Shown: positions 12,521-19,250 of the stretch, one piece after another
How positions within the stretch are numbered: the stretch's first letter is position 1
Layout of the letters: each line of letters begins with the position of its first letter
DNA from: a virus
Strand: one strand, 5' to 3'
Length of the DNA stretch: 30,781 bases
Virus record (IMG/VR): IMGVR_UViG_3300042383_001339
Location: 1-30,781 of that record
The notes under the pieces: model-generated
Database searches by the model: none
Told to the model about the DNA's origin: nothing
The model's input: only the letters and a program-made list of their open reading frames with translations
Program-made: the position numbers and the translations under genes

Positions 12521-12732
12521 CACACATACCAATCTTGTGTGTAATCGCAGTTGGGGCAAACCCAACCATCGGTGGTGGCAATCAGTTCACTCCTGAAGAA
12601 CACCGCGTGTGGTTCTCCGGCCCAATTCAGACAATCGACCCATTTGCCACAATCAGGGGCGCCGCAGGTATAAGGATGCACTGAACCGTCTTTTTGACGT
12701 TCATTGAGCTGACGAACTGTTTGATCATCCAT
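12520..12732 (-). CDS. small zinc-ribbon protein
   Basis: A 70 aa protein from M at 12732, chosen so as not to overlap tRNA-Gly. Cysteines at YTCGAPDCGKWVDC and VCPNCDY form a probable zinc ribbon. It is coupled by overlap to the next gene. Function unknown. Confidence 0.6.
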   Translation of the reverse strand: MDDQTVRQLNERQKDGSVHPYTCGAPDCGKWVDCLNWAGEPHAVFFRSELIATTDGWVCPNCDYTQDWYV

Positions 12733-12749
12733 CGAGTGTGCATAATATT

Positions 12750-12823
12750 TGGAGCGGGATAGGAGAATCGAACTCCTAACTAAACCTTGGCAAGGTTTCA
12801 TTTGACCATTAAACTAATCCCGC
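12750..12823 (-). tRNA. tRNA-Gly(GCC)
   Basis: Acceptor GCGGGAT/ATCCCGC, anticodon arm AAACC/GGTTT around TTGCCAA (anticodon GCC), T arm AGGAG/CTCCT with TTCGATT, U73 and encoded CCA. Confidence 0.95.
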
Positions 12824-12834
12824 TTGATTAAATT

Positions 12835-12910
12835 TGGAGCGAATGGTGGGGCTCGAACCCACGACATCTGGAATGGAAATCCAGTGCTCTGCCAATTGAG
12901 CTACATTCGC
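12835..12910 (-). tRNA. tRNA-Gly(UCC)
   Basis: Acceptor GCGAATG/CATTCGC, D arm GCTC/GAGC, anticodon arm CTGGA/TCCAG around TTTCCAT (anticodon UCC), canonical T loop TTCGAGC, encoded CCA. It directly abuts the stop of the glycosyltransferase half at 12911. Confidence 0.95.
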
Positions 12911-13465
12911 TTATTCACTAATATCTTTTAAAGTTTTTCTCCAGGCTTCCACACTCTGATGGGTGTGTCTGCACAACAATTTTTGATTTAACCGCTGTAA
13001 CCCAATAAAAGAACCATAGTAGGCAATCTTGAGAGCTCGCACCATGCTGGGCACATGATTGGGTTGTGCTCTAAACAATCTGCACACAAAGGGAATCTCG
13101 GCACTTGCAACCACTGGTACATTGTTGGCAATGTGGTCTGCTGCTACTATGTTGTAGGTTTCAGTGAAACTCACCTGCATGCCCATGTCGATCTGACTTC
13201 GAATTAACCAAATAAACTGCTCATGTGACATCCAATCATGTTCAATCAGATGATGGTTTTTTAGATACCTAAAAGTACTGCGAAGATTTTTCAAAATACT
13301 GTCACCACGTTGCTCCACCCGGCTGGAGTTGATGTGAAAATGCAACTCAAAACCCATTTCGTCGGCAAATTGAATGGCAGCGGCAGCCTGATTCAGATGA
13401 TTCTTGAATGGGCGAATGGCGCCAAAACAACTGATGTTAACGATGCTAGCAGTTTTCAATTTCAT
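12911..13465 (-). CDS. glycosyltransferase, C-terminal half
   Basis: A 184 aa frame starting MKLKTASIVNISCFGAIRP, the start of a GT-B C-terminal Rossmann domain (INxxCFGxxRPFKNH), with the nucleotide-sugar-binding end SFTETYNIVAADHIANNVPV near 120-140 (E of the ETYN motif). It lacks an N-terminal acceptor domain, which is supplied by the upstream frame with a 20-base overlap. Either two coupled genes or one gene broken by a frameshift. Confidence 0.7.
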   Translation of the reverse strand: MKLKTASIVNISCFGAIRPFKNHLNQAAAAIQFADEMGFELHFHINSSRVEQRGDSILKNLRSTFRYLKNHHLIEHDWMSHEQFIWLIRSQIDMGMQVSFTETYNIVAADHIANNVPVVASAEIPFVCRLFRAQPNHVPSMVRALKIAYYGSFIGLQRLNQKLLCRHTHQSVEAWRKTLKDISE

Positions 13466-14045
13466 AACAGTTGGGAAGGTACAGAACGTCTCGATGCAGT
13501 AATTGGTTGAGTTCACGCTGGGCACGAACACTATTGGTAGCGACAAAAATTTTTCGATTCAGGGAGTACCCGTTAAGCCACTCCATGGCAACGCCTTCGT
13601 TGGCCAAAAACGGCACTTCACTATGCAGTCGAACAATCCATTTTACGTTGGGATAAAGCGAACTAAGCTCGTTGATCTTTTCTGGAGTAGCCCAAAGTGC
13701 TTCAATAATCACCAGATTTGGTTTATGCTGAAACACCACGCGATTGATGTCGTTTCCATCAACCACCTGTTCCAGCACAGGCAAGCACTGACCAAAATTT
13801 TCACGTATCATCTTGGTCACAAACCGTACACTGTTCAACAACCCACTGCTGAGTTCAGCAGCATACTGATCACTGGTGTTCCAAACAGTGTTTCTTTTTT
13901 TCAGAACAAACAAAATTTTAGTGAGTGGCAGTGTTGTTGATGTCTTTGGCATGGCAAACTTATTTATGTTGATCCAAACAGTGTTTCTTTTTTTCAGAAC
14001 AAACAAAATTTTAGTGAGTGGCAGTGTTGTTGATGTCTTTGGCAT
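13446..14045 (-). CDS. glycosyltransferase, N-terminal half
   Basis: Begins twice: a 31-residue segment (MPKTSTTLPLTKILFVLKKR) is duplicated by a 93 bp tandem repeat, so the true start may be 14045 or 13952. The body carries the GT-B N-domain features (KPNLVIIEALWATPEKINEL, VKWIVRLHSEVPFLANEG, FVATNS) and ends at LYLPNCYEIENC, exactly where a two-domain enzyme would enter its linker. The downstream frame supplies the second domain. Probable role: glycosylating DNA, host surface or virion sugars; target unknown. Confidence 0.7.
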   Translation of the reverse strand: MPKTSTTLPLTKILFVLKKRNTVWININKFAMPKTSTTLPLTKILFVLKKRNTVWNTSDQYAAELSSGLLNSVRFVTKMIRENFGQCLPVLEQVVDGNDINRVVFQHKPNLVIIEALWATPEKINELSSLYPNVKWIVRLHSEVPFLANEGVAMEWLNGYSLNRKIFVATNSVRAQRELNQLLHRDVLYLPNCYEIENC

Positions 14046-14071
14046 GGCAAACTTATTTATGTTGATCCAAA
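13880..14071. repeat. 93 bp tandem duplication at the glycosyltransferase start
   Basis: Two identical 93 bp units (13880-13972, 13973-14065) plus a 6 bp stub. Each unit carries a late box CATAAATA (13961-13968, 14054-14061) and an ATG (13952, 14045) and is a whole number of codons, so the frame is kept. Confidence 0.95.
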
Positions 14072-14076
14072 AAATT

Positions 14077-14172
<96 letters not shown>

Positions 14173-14182
14173 GTTGCGATAT

Positions 14183-14190
14183 TATTTATA
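14183..14190 (-). promoter_or_regulatory. late promoter TATAAATA
   Basis: Exact late box 10 bases upstream of tRNA-Ser(GCU); with the early promoter at 14203-14231 it gives the tRNA and glycosyltransferase both early and late transcripts. Confidence 0.65.
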
Positions 14191-14202
14191 CATCGTATTC
14201 TA

Positions 14203-14231
14203 ACTATAACAGAAAAAACTCTGTCAGTCAA
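14203..14231 (-). promoter_or_regulatory. early promoter TTGACT-17-TATAGT
   Basis: -35 14231-14226, -10 14208-14203; serves tRNA-Ser and the glycosyltransferase halves. Confidence 0.7.
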
Positions 14232-14251
14232 TATATTTGGCACTTGAACCG

Positions 14252-14283
14252 GACCAGGGATGGTGTAAAACCCATCCCTGGTC
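14252..14283. terminator. 12 bp perfect hairpin after the gene at 14305
   Basis: GACCAGGGATGG pairs with CCATCCCTGGTC around an 8 nt loop. There is no U tract directly after it on the minus strand, so it may be a processing or stability element rather than a classical terminator. Confidence 0.6.
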
Positions 14284-14304
14284 GCTGCACAATTTCGGTA
14301 AGGG

Positions 14305-14895
14305 TTACTCAGCGTCGGTGTGAGCCTGGGCGCGAACAGCAGCCATGAACCGCTCACGCTTTTCGGCCACCAGGTCCTGCGGAAGCAGTTCCGGGTGCTG
14401 CACCAAATGCTCCAGGGCTTCTGCCTTGGTCATAGCCTTGGGCAGGGAAAAGTAGTTGATTTCCGTGTGCCCCTGCTTTTCCATGTTCTTGACCTTGGTG
14501 GCCGTCTCGTTGGCAAACCAGATCTTCTGAACACCCTTGAACATCGTGGTGCCCACCACCTGGAAGGTGCGCTGGTTATTGCTGAGCAGGCTGTTGGGGT
14601 CACGCTCAGGCTTGGTCTTGGCCTTGACCGGCTCTGCAGACTTGGCCTTGATGGTGCGCGGAGTCTTGACCTGATCCGGATCCGTCTGCACCGGCGTCTT
14701 GGCGGTCTTCATTTCCGCAATACGCTTGCTCACCGCAGCACGGTTCACTTCAGGAACATTAACTTCCTCTGCTTCCACAGCAGGCGGAGCAGGAAGCACC
14801 GCAGCAGTGGCAAAAGACATCGTAAGCTTCTTGAGATTCATCTTGGACATGTTTTTAATTTCCTTTGTTTTTGTTTGTGTGTGGGCTCTGCCCAT
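14305..14895 (-). CDS. hypothetical protein with Ala/Pro/Lys-rich N-terminus
   Basis: Up to 196 aa. Residues before about 105 are low-complexity Ala/Pro/Lys/Val (probably disordered); the rest is compact (QRTFQVVGTTMFKGVQKIWF, KAMTKAEALEHLVQHPELLP). Two starts compete: the ATG at 14895 lies exactly 6 nt after the -10 box and would be leaderless; the ATG at 14850 has AAAGGAAAT upstream. Base composition is richer in GC than neighbouring genes. Function unknown. Confidence 0.65.
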   Translation of the reverse strand: MGRAHTQTKTKEIKNMSKMNLKKLTMSFATAAVLPAPPAVEAEEVNVPEVNRAAVSKRIAEMKTAKTPVQTDPDQVKTPRTIKAKSAEPVKAKTKPERDPNSLLSNNQRTFQVVGTTMFKGVQKIWFANETATKVKNMEKQGHTEINYFSLPKAMTKAEALEHLVQHPELLPQDLVAEKRERFMAAVRAQAHTDAE

Positions 14896-14901
14896 GTTCT
14901 A

Positions 14902-14930
14902 AGTATAGCAACTTGGCTAACCAAAGTCAA
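14902..14930 (-). promoter_or_regulatory. early promoter TTGACT-17-TATACT
   Basis: -35 14930-14925, -10 14907-14902. The first ATG follows the -10 by 6 nt. Confidence 0.8.
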
Positions 14931-14945
14931 CCAATTTGCTAAAAA

Positions 14946-15665
14946 TTAACCAACGATCTGGACTCGGTTCAGCTGGGTCACATTGTTTTCGCGGTGACCT
15001 TTGACTGTGCCACGAAGTTTGATCTTGCCGGACACTTCAGACTTGTGGAAGAAAAACAACAGATTGTTGCCCAAGCGAGCGTTCACAGTCCAGCAGTTCC
15101 ACTTCTGGCTCCAACGGCATTCGATCACTTCGGCATCGCCTTCTACCCGATCACCAATCTTGCCCACCAACTGACTCTGTTCAGCAAGTTCTTGCCGTTT
15201 CTGTTCAGCAGCTCGGCGGATCTGATCACGCTGAGCGCAACTGGGCAGGGCAGCCACAATAACCAAATCCAACCAATCGTTGCTCTGAAACTCTGCGCGG
15301 CTGGAGATCCTGAGCGCATTCTGCAGGAATTCCTTGAGCTCCCCAGACATCTGTTCAAACAATAACTGTTGATAGTGATCACGAACCTGGTTGCCCGATG
15401 CGATCTGCTCAGCAGTAAATTCTGCACCGTTTACCAAAAGTTCCCGCATGACTTCTTTGTTGGGGCGAGCCGTCACATTGCCCTGCTCATTGTGTTTGGG
15501 GTATTTCAGATACTCACCGTTGATTTCCTGAGCCGTTACCGCAGCAGCGAACACCTGTTCAGCACTCCAAGTACAAATCTGAACTGATTTCCGATATTTC
15601 CGAGCTGCCGCGTTTGCAAACCCGTAGCTGTGATTGGGACGTTTGTAAAAAGTTTTGTTGAACAT
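14946..15665 (-). CDS. hypothetical early protein
   Basis: A 239 aa soluble protein, mostly helical (long charged helix DQIRRAAEQKRQELAEQSQL, about 165-185), with a C-terminal strand-rich domain (AEVIECRWSQKWNCWTVNAR, KIKLRGTVKGH). I do not recognise the fold. The start follows AAAGGAGAT by 4 bases and a strong early promoter. It is the largest of the early promoter-per-gene cluster. Confidence 0.75.
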   Translation of the reverse strand: MFNKTFYKRPNHSYGFANAAARKYRKSVQICTWSAEQVFAAAVTAQEINGEYLKYPKHNEQGNVTARPNKEVMRELLVNGAEFTAEQIASGNQVRDHYQQLLFEQMSGELKEFLQNALRISSRAEFQSNDWLDLVIVAALPSCAQRDQIRRAAEQKRQELAEQSQLVGKIGDRVEGDAEVIECRWSQKWNCWTVNARLGNNLLFFFHKSEVSGKIKLRGTVKGHRENNVTQLNRVQIVG

Positions 15666-15684
15666 GTATCTCCTTTACTCTTTT

Positions 15685-15713
15685 AGTATAGCAAACGGTG
15701 AAACCAAAATCAA
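15685..15713 (-). promoter_or_regulatory. early promoter TTGATT-17-TATACT
   Basis: -35 15713-15708, -10 15690-15685, then AAAAGAGTAAAGGAG. Drives the gene at 14946. Confidence 0.85.
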
Positions 15714-15737
15714 CCAAAATGTGAAGATTTACCACCT

Positions 15738-15766
15738 GAGTTGGTGGCTCACTGAGCCACCAACTC
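15738..15766. terminator. 13 bp perfect hairpin over a stop codon
   Basis: GAGTTGGTGGCTC and GAGCCACCAACTC flank a 3 nt loop. The stop codon of the gene at 15749 lies in the loop region, so the last codons form the 5' arm. No U tract follows; possibly a terminator or 3'-end protector between adjacent early transcription units. Confidence 0.65.
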
Positions 15767-16078
15767 ATTGACCTTCAAGCACTTAACGGGCCAAGAGATT
15801 TTTCCCTCCCACTCCAGCTGATTGCGTTCAAATTCAGTGACGAAATCGTCTGCAACCACTTCCCAGTTGATCACCCAAGAACGGCTATACTGGGTGTCCC
15901 ATTCAATCTGGGAACGCACTGCGTCAACCGTTTCAGCAGCCCGATTGAGGTCCACGTTGAGCACAAAATAGTCATCGCCGCCCTTAAACTTCCAGTACTG
16001 CGGGCAGTCACCCTGGCCGTCCCAATCGTGGGCGCCGTAGTTTTCCTGGTACTGAGCAACGATGTGAAGTTTAGCCAT
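15749..16078 (-). CDS. hypothetical early protein
   Basis: A 109 aa protein (starts MAKLHIVAQYQENYGAHDWD). It is acidic and aromatic with conserved-looking YWKFKGGDDYFVL and SWVINWEVVADDF; I do not recognise it, though the opening resembles small proteins seen in many T4-like phages. An ACAGGAGACA site precedes the start behind its own early promoter. Confidence 0.7.
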   Translation of the reverse strand: MAKLHIVAQYQENYGAHDWDGQGDCPQYWKFKGGDDYFVLNVDLNRAAETVDAVRSQIEWDTQYSRSWVINWEVVADDFVTEFERNQLEWEGKISWPVKCLKVNELVAQ

Positions 16079-16118
16079 TGTGTTGTCTCCTGTGTGTTGT
16101 GTTTGCTGCTACTCTTTT

Positions 16119-16147
16119 AGTATAGCAAATGGTACAACTGGGGTCAA
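16119..16147 (-). promoter_or_regulatory. early promoter TTGACC-17-TATACT
   Basis: -35 16147-16142, -10 16124-16119, followed by AAAAGAGTAGCAG and a 40 nt leader ending in AGGAG. Confidence 0.85.
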
Positions 16148-16185
16148 CCAAAATGCAAAATTATTTGCCTTTGATTTTCAACAGA

Positions 16186-16248
16186 TTAAGAGCGAGGCTC
16201 GGTCAGAGCAAAGAAAATCACACCAACGAGAACGATAATGAAAATCAT
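16186..16248 (-). CDS. possible 20 aa membrane micropeptide
   Basis: The frame MIFIIVLVGVIFFALTEPRS is a single hydrophobic segment with a short polar tail, preceded by AGGA 10 bases upstream. It lies between the stop of 16278 and the promoter at 16119-16147. Size alone makes it uncertain. Confidence 0.4.
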   Translation of the reverse strand: MIFIIVLVGVIFFALTEPRS

Positions 16249-16277
16249 GTGATTGTATCCTGTTGATTTTGTTGAGG

Positions 16278-16589
16278 TTAGGCTTCCGCCAGCATGGCGA
16301 ACGGCACAGTGACCAAACTACCAACCGCATAATTGCCCCACGCGGGACCAGTGATGCGCACCGTTGCCCGCGTCTGACGCTTGTCGGTAATCACCGCAGT
16401 GTAGGTATAAGGCGAACGCTTTTTGGAGCTAGTGAACTTGACAGCAGATCCGACGCCCAGTTCGCGTTTGAGCTCCATTGCCTTGCGATTGCGTCGCAGG
16501 GTGACCTCGTTGGCCAGAATGTCAATCTCAGTAGTGTTACTGTGGCGGATAAAGTCAACCACGTCGCTCAGCTTAATCGTGTTGGACAT
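16278..16589 (-). CDS. hypothetical early protein
   Basis: A 103 aa basic protein. The N-terminal half is helical (LSDVVDFIRHSN, TLRRNRKAMELKREL); the C-terminal half (VGSAVKFTSSKKRSPYTYTA then ITDKRQTRATVRI) looks like a small beta barrel. No family recognised. AGGGGAAC precedes the start. Confidence 0.7.
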   Translation of the reverse strand: MSNTIKLSDVVDFIRHSNTTEIDILANEVTLRRNRKAMELKRELGVGSAVKFTSSKKRSPYTYTAVITDKRQTRATVRITGPAWGNYAVGSLVTVPFAMLAEA

Positions 16590-16629
16590 TGTGTGTTCCC
16601 CTGTGTGTTGTGTTAACTGCTACTCTTTT

Positions 16630-16658
16630 AGTTTAGCAAACGGTGTGCAAAGTGTCAA
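16630..16658 (-). promoter_or_regulatory. early promoter TTGACA-17-TAAACT
   Basis: -35 16658-16653, -10 16635-16630; same AAAAGAGTAGCAG start and leader as the promoter at 16119. Confidence 0.8.
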
Positions 16659-16671
16659 CCAAATTGCAAAT

Positions 16672-16887
16672 TTAGTAGATGTTGGGGATGCTTTTTTGCA
16701 GGTTGAACGCAAGATCCCGCAGTTGCTGATCCCCAGTAAAGTTGATCAAGTTGAACTCTTCGTCTGTTAGTTCACCGGTAGAGTCAAACTTCTTATCAAT
16801 GGCATCCAGCTTGGTTGCCAACGCTTGCAACTTTTGAGCAGCGAGTTGGATACTTTTGGCTTGTTCGGCTAGTTTTCCGTAGTTCAT
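16672..16887 (-). CDS. small helical early protein
   Basis: A 71 aa helical protein (MNYGKLAEQAKSIQLAAQKL, then QALATKLDAIDKKF), likely coiled coil. The start at 16887 is fixed by its promoter; an in-frame upstream codon would lie within the promoter. No clear ribosome site is present in the 10 nt leader. Function unknown. Confidence 0.65.
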   Translation of the reverse strand: MNYGKLAEQAKSIQLAAQKLQALATKLDAIDKKFDSTGELTDEEFNLINFTGDQQLRDLAFNLQKSIPNIY

Positions 16888-16903
16888 GGTGTTGTACTCT
16901 TTT

Positions 16904-16932
16904 AGTATAGCGCCTGGTGCGCCAGGTGTCAA
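16904..16932 (-). promoter_or_regulatory. early promoter TTGACA-17-TATACT with internal inverted repeat
   Basis: -35 16932-16927, -10 16909-16904. The spacer contains a perfect CCTGG-TGCG-CCAGG inverted repeat (16913-16926), absent from sister promoters, a possible operator. Confidence 0.8.
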
Positions 16933-16937
16933 CCAAA

Positions 16938-17177
16938 TTAAGACTGAAAGATTGAAATCAAATTGTGAGACGCACTGACCACAGACTCCTCACCGTAAGC
17001 GTGGCCCTGGTCGTATGCAACCCAAGCCACTTTGTCGACATATTGAGCCGGCACACCTTGCGACAACAGCCAAGCAGCAAAATCTGCGCTAAACGTCCGT
17101 TGATCAGAGTTGTTTCTCTCCCAACGATAATATCCATTACAAACATCAGTCTCAAACTCGCCAGTCTTAACCATCAT
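16938..17177 (-). CDS. hypothetical early protein
   Basis: A 79 aa protein with AGGAGCAC upstream of two adjacent ATGs. Middle residues FAAWLLSQGVPAQYVDKVAW and YDQGHAYG resemble a short conserved phage protein of unknown function. Soluble; no motif for catalysis. Confidence 0.65.
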   Translation of the reverse strand: MMVKTGEFETDVCNGYYRWERNNSDQRTFSADFAAWLLSQGVPAQYVDKVAWVAYDQGHAYGEESVVSASHNLISIFQS

Positions 17178-17212
17178 GTGCTCCTGTGTGTTGTGTTAAC
17201 CGCTACTCTTTT

Positions 17213-17242
17213 AGTTTAAGCAAACGGTGTGCAAGGAGTCAA
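17213..17242 (-). promoter_or_regulatory. early promoter TTGACT-18-TAAACT
   Basis: -35 17242-17237, -10 17218-17213. One extra base compared with its near copy at 16630-16658 lengthens the spacer to 18. Confidence 0.75.
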
Positions 17243-17254
17243 CCAAATGCAAAA

Positions 17255-17464
17255 TTAGCAACCGTTGCTGCCCAGCGACATAAAAATTCGAATGACGGCT
17301 GCAAAGTCATTTGCGGGCATCTTTGGCATTGAATAGATCAGCAGCGTCTGATCACTAATGTGCCAAAACGCAAATGGTGCATCATCCTTCCAACAGTAAA
17401 AGTCAATCCCGCTGGAGCCCACAGTCATGTACAGATCTTGTGAAAAAGGAATTTTGGTATTCAT
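17255..17464 (-). CDS. hypothetical early protein, leaderless
   Basis: A 69 aa protein (MNTKIPFSQDLYMTVGSSGI), with strands and aromatic residues (FYCWKDDAPFAFWHI). The ATG lies 6 nt after the -10 TACAAT of its promoter, so the RNA should start at the ATG; no ribosome site is present. Function unknown. Confidence 0.65.
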   Translation of the reverse strand: MNTKIPFSQDLYMTVGSSGIDFYCWKDDAPFAFWHISDQTLLIYSMPKMPANDFAAVIRIFMSLGSNGC

Positions 17465-17470
17465 ATCAAA

Positions 17471-17499
17471 ATTGTAACATATGGTTTAATATCAGTCAA
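17471..17499 (-). promoter_or_regulatory. promoter TTGACT-17-TACAAT, leaderless
   Basis: -35 17499-17494, -10 17476-17471, then 6 nt and ATG (17464). Confidence 0.7.
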
Positions 17500-17602
17500 C
17501 CATGTTCGTTTTGTGACAAAACTTATCTCGCCAGGTCCAACTTTTGGGCTCATGTAAAACCTAATAAGCATATTCCATAGCAACCAATTTGTCAACCAAA
17601 TT

Positions 17603-17779
17603 CTACAGCCCAAAAAACTTGTTGAGCAAGCGACTGAGTTTGGCAGGGTTGGAATGCTGGAACGCTTCAGTTAACACCTGCACCTGCTGGCCCTGGTTGC
17701 GAGCAGCAAAGAACCCCACTGGCAGGGTGAGCATTCCAGGTCCATAAACCTTAACGGGCGACTTGTTTGGATTAAACAT
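17603..17779 (-). CDS. hypothetical early protein
   Basis: A 58 aa frame (MFNPNKSPVKVYGPGMLTLP, ending RLLNKFFGL) behind its own early promoter. It has an N-terminal strand hairpin and a C-terminal helix. AGGAAAT lies just before the ATG. Unrecognised. Confidence 0.6.
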   Translation of the reverse strand: MFNPNKSPVKVYGPGMLTLPVGFFAARNQGQQVQVLTEAFQHSNPAKLSRLLNKFFGL

Positions 17780-17796
17780 ATTTCCTGTACTCTTTT

Positions 17797-17825
17797 AGTA
17801 TAGAAAATTTGGTTTTCAGCGTCAA
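17797..17825 (-). promoter_or_regulatory. early promoter TTGACG-17-TATACT
   Basis: -35 17825-17820, -10 17802-17797, followed by AAAAGAGTACAGG. Confidence 0.85.
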
Positions 17826-17841
17826 CCAAACGTGGATATTT

Positions 17842-18018
17842 TTACCCAACCATGTACTTGGAAAATAAATTATTAAATTCTGCGACTTTGTTGTACCAAT
17901 CGGTTGACAGCCATTCTGCGTCTTCGATTGCTTCGGACAACCTATCAAATTCTTTGAGCTGATTGTCGGGAATCAAATACTTGTGTCTGTCATCATCAGT
18001 TCGATTATGCTGTACCAT
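17842..18018 (-). CDS. hypothetical protein
   Basis: A 58 aa acidic helical protein (MVQHNRTDDDRHKYLIPDNQ). The start at 18018 lies one base after the previous stop, with GAGGAT upstream; a nearby earlier in-frame ATG overlaps the upstream gene. Last gene of the 19164-17842 operon. Function unknown. Confidence 0.6.
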   Translation of the reverse strand: MVQHNRTDDDRHKYLIPDNQLKEFDRLSEAIEDAEWLSTDWYNKVAEFNNLFSKYMVG

Positions 18019-18019
18019 G

Positions 18020-18223
18020 TTAATCCTCAATGAGTGAGACTAGCTCTAACAAAGAATAATACACTGCATCTGAGAGTTGGCCACTGAGATTCAGTTTTTC
18101 CAGTTGATCCCTCAGCTTGTCGATTCTTTTTTGACGTTCATCTGCTTGGGTGCCGTGTGTGGGGCAGTTGGGATCGGCACCTACGAAAGGGCCACCGATC
18201 TTGTAGCAATCACATTCAAACAT
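18020..18223 (-). CDS. hypothetical protein with Cys cluster
   Basis: A 67 aa protein with CDC and CPTH in the first 23 residues (possible metal knuckle) followed by a coiled coil (DERQKRIDKLRDQLEKLNLS). Sits between the 18227 gene and the 18018 start with 1-4 base gaps, in one operon. Unrecognised. Confidence 0.6.
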   Translation of the reverse strand: MFECDCYKIGGPFVGADPNCPTHGTQADERQKRIDKLRDQLEKLNLSGQLSDAVYYSLLELVSLIED

Positions 18224-18226
18224 TAC

Positions 18227-18766
18227 TTAATAATCCTGTCTTTTCAAAGTCTTCCACATCTCACGCTGTTCCTCAGCCAACTTCCAAGCAGGCCAATCGT
18301 CTGCCCACAGCGTGACTTCATACCCGTGGTGGCCATCTCCACCACCACCAGACCCAGTGTGGATTATGGTGTCTCTGAACATGTCTGCATCACACAAGTA
18401 ATAAGGATCATTGCCAGTGTAGCGCCAACTCATGTATCCTCGCCAACCCATATAGCCAGTGGGTTTGTTAGTATCGCCCTTCCCATTGATAAAATTGATA
18501 ACGCCACCTCGTGGGCAACTGTGCGAATTACGATAAAAGCCCATATTGTCAACGTCCCACTTCACAGTGACCAATTGAGTATTGGGGATACGAATTCGTC
18601 GATGTCTGCGTTCACAATAATAACCACGCAGCGCCAACAATTGCCAATTGGCTCGAAACCAGTTGAGGAAGTCGTCCTTGCTCTTTACAGTCTGAGTAGC
18701 CTGTTGAATAGCCTGGTTGAACTCCTCAATCACCATATTAGCTGTGGTATTTTTATAATTTTTCAT
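18227..18766 (-). CDS. hypothetical protein with Gly/His-rich segment
   Basis: A 179 aa soluble protein. The N-terminal 55 residues are helical; then YYCERRHRRIRIPN, SCPRGGVINFINGKG, and IIHTGSGGGGDGHHGYE, a Gly/His run that may bind metal or be a flexible loop. The C-terminus has many Trp (WADDWPAWKLAEEQREMWK). No family recognised. It overlaps the preceding gene by 14 bases. Confidence 0.65.
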   Translation of the reverse strand: MKNYKNTTANMVIEEFNQAIQQATQTVKSKDDFLNWFRANWQLLALRGYYCERRHRRIRIPNTQLVTVKWDVDNMGFYRNSHSCPRGGVINFINGKGDTNKPTGYMGWRGYMSWRYTGNDPYYLCDADMFRDTIIHTGSGGGGDGHHGYEVTLWADDWPAWKLAEEQREMWKTLKRQDY

Positions 18767-18950
18767 TGTTTCTTACAAAAATGTTTTTTAATTTTTGGAA
18801 CCAGGTCAATGGTTGTTTTGGTTTGCGAAGATATTCTGTTTGACGATACTGTGAAAGAGTTTTGACACTGCTGGCTGGGTGCTTGAGGTGCCGCTCTCTG
18901 TTTGAGTCAAACGGGCCCGGATTAGGTACCTTGAGGTGGCGTTCGTGCAT
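18753..18950 (-). CDS. hypothetical basic protein
   Basis: A 65 aa basic protein with two RHLK repeats (MHERHLKVPNPG and NRERHLKHP). The ATG at 18950 follows CGAGGTGTAG of the preceding stop, which decides the start. Function unknown. Confidence 0.6.
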   Translation of the reverse strand: MHERHLKVPNPGPFDSNRERHLKHPASSVKTLSQYRQTEYLRKPKQPLTWFQKLKNIFVRNNEKL

Positions 18951-18951
18951 T

Positions 18952-19164
18952 CTACACCTCGAACTGATGTTTCTGATAAACGTCACGAATCATCAAGCTG
19001 ATTTCTTGCTTGGCTGAACGTTCAGCGTCTCGAGCTGCCAAAAGTTTCTGCCATCGAACATAAGCCTCACAGAGGTCTTTCTCAGCTCGCACAATCTGCT
19101 GATCCAGTTCGGGCATCTTCTGCCATTGGATCTGGTTCTTAACTATTTGAATTAGATTGCTCAT
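18952..19164 (-). CDS. hypothetical helical protein, leaderless first gene of operon
   Basis: A 70 aa coiled-coil-like protein (MSNLIQIVKNQIQWQKMPEL). The start is fixed at 19164: promoter TTGACT-17-TACACT is followed by 6 nt and this ATG, so its RNA should be leaderless. Leads the operon 19164-17842. Confidence 0.65.
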   Translation of the reverse strand: MSNLIQIVKNQIQWQKMPELDQQIVRAEKDLCEAYVRWQKLLAARDAERSAKQEISLMIRDVYQKHQFEV

Positions 19165-19170
19165 ATCAGT

Positions 19171-19199
19171 AGTGTAGCAGATGAGTTTCCTGTAGTCAA
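19171..19199 (-). promoter_or_regulatory. promoter TTGACT-17-TACACT, leaderless
   Basis: -35 19199-19194, -10 19176-19171, then 6 nt and ATG 19164. Confidence 0.75.
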
Positions 19200-19203
19200 T
19201 CAT

Positions 19204-19233
19204 AAAAAAAAGGCCGCACAAGGCGGCCTTTTT
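19204..19233. terminator. bidirectional terminator
   Basis: AAAAAGGCCGC/GCGGCCTTTTT, 11 bp stem, 5 nt loop, U tract on either strand. Ends the gene at 19251 just before the next operon's promoter. Confidence 0.9.
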
Positions 19234-19250
19234 GGTTGGATTGTTTGGGA

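Noticed and set aside
13446-13465. Programmed -1 frameshift joining the two glycosyltransferase frames
   Set aside because: The second frame is +1 relative to the first and no X-XXY-YYZ heptamer or stimulatory hairpin is apparent; coupled restart or a mutation is likelier.
14320-14949. A 209-codon plus-strand open frame, and other long plus-strand frames such as 18077-18865 and 22298-22960
   Set aside because: They are antisense to well supported minus-strand genes, lack ribosome sites and promoters, and show no recognisable domain.
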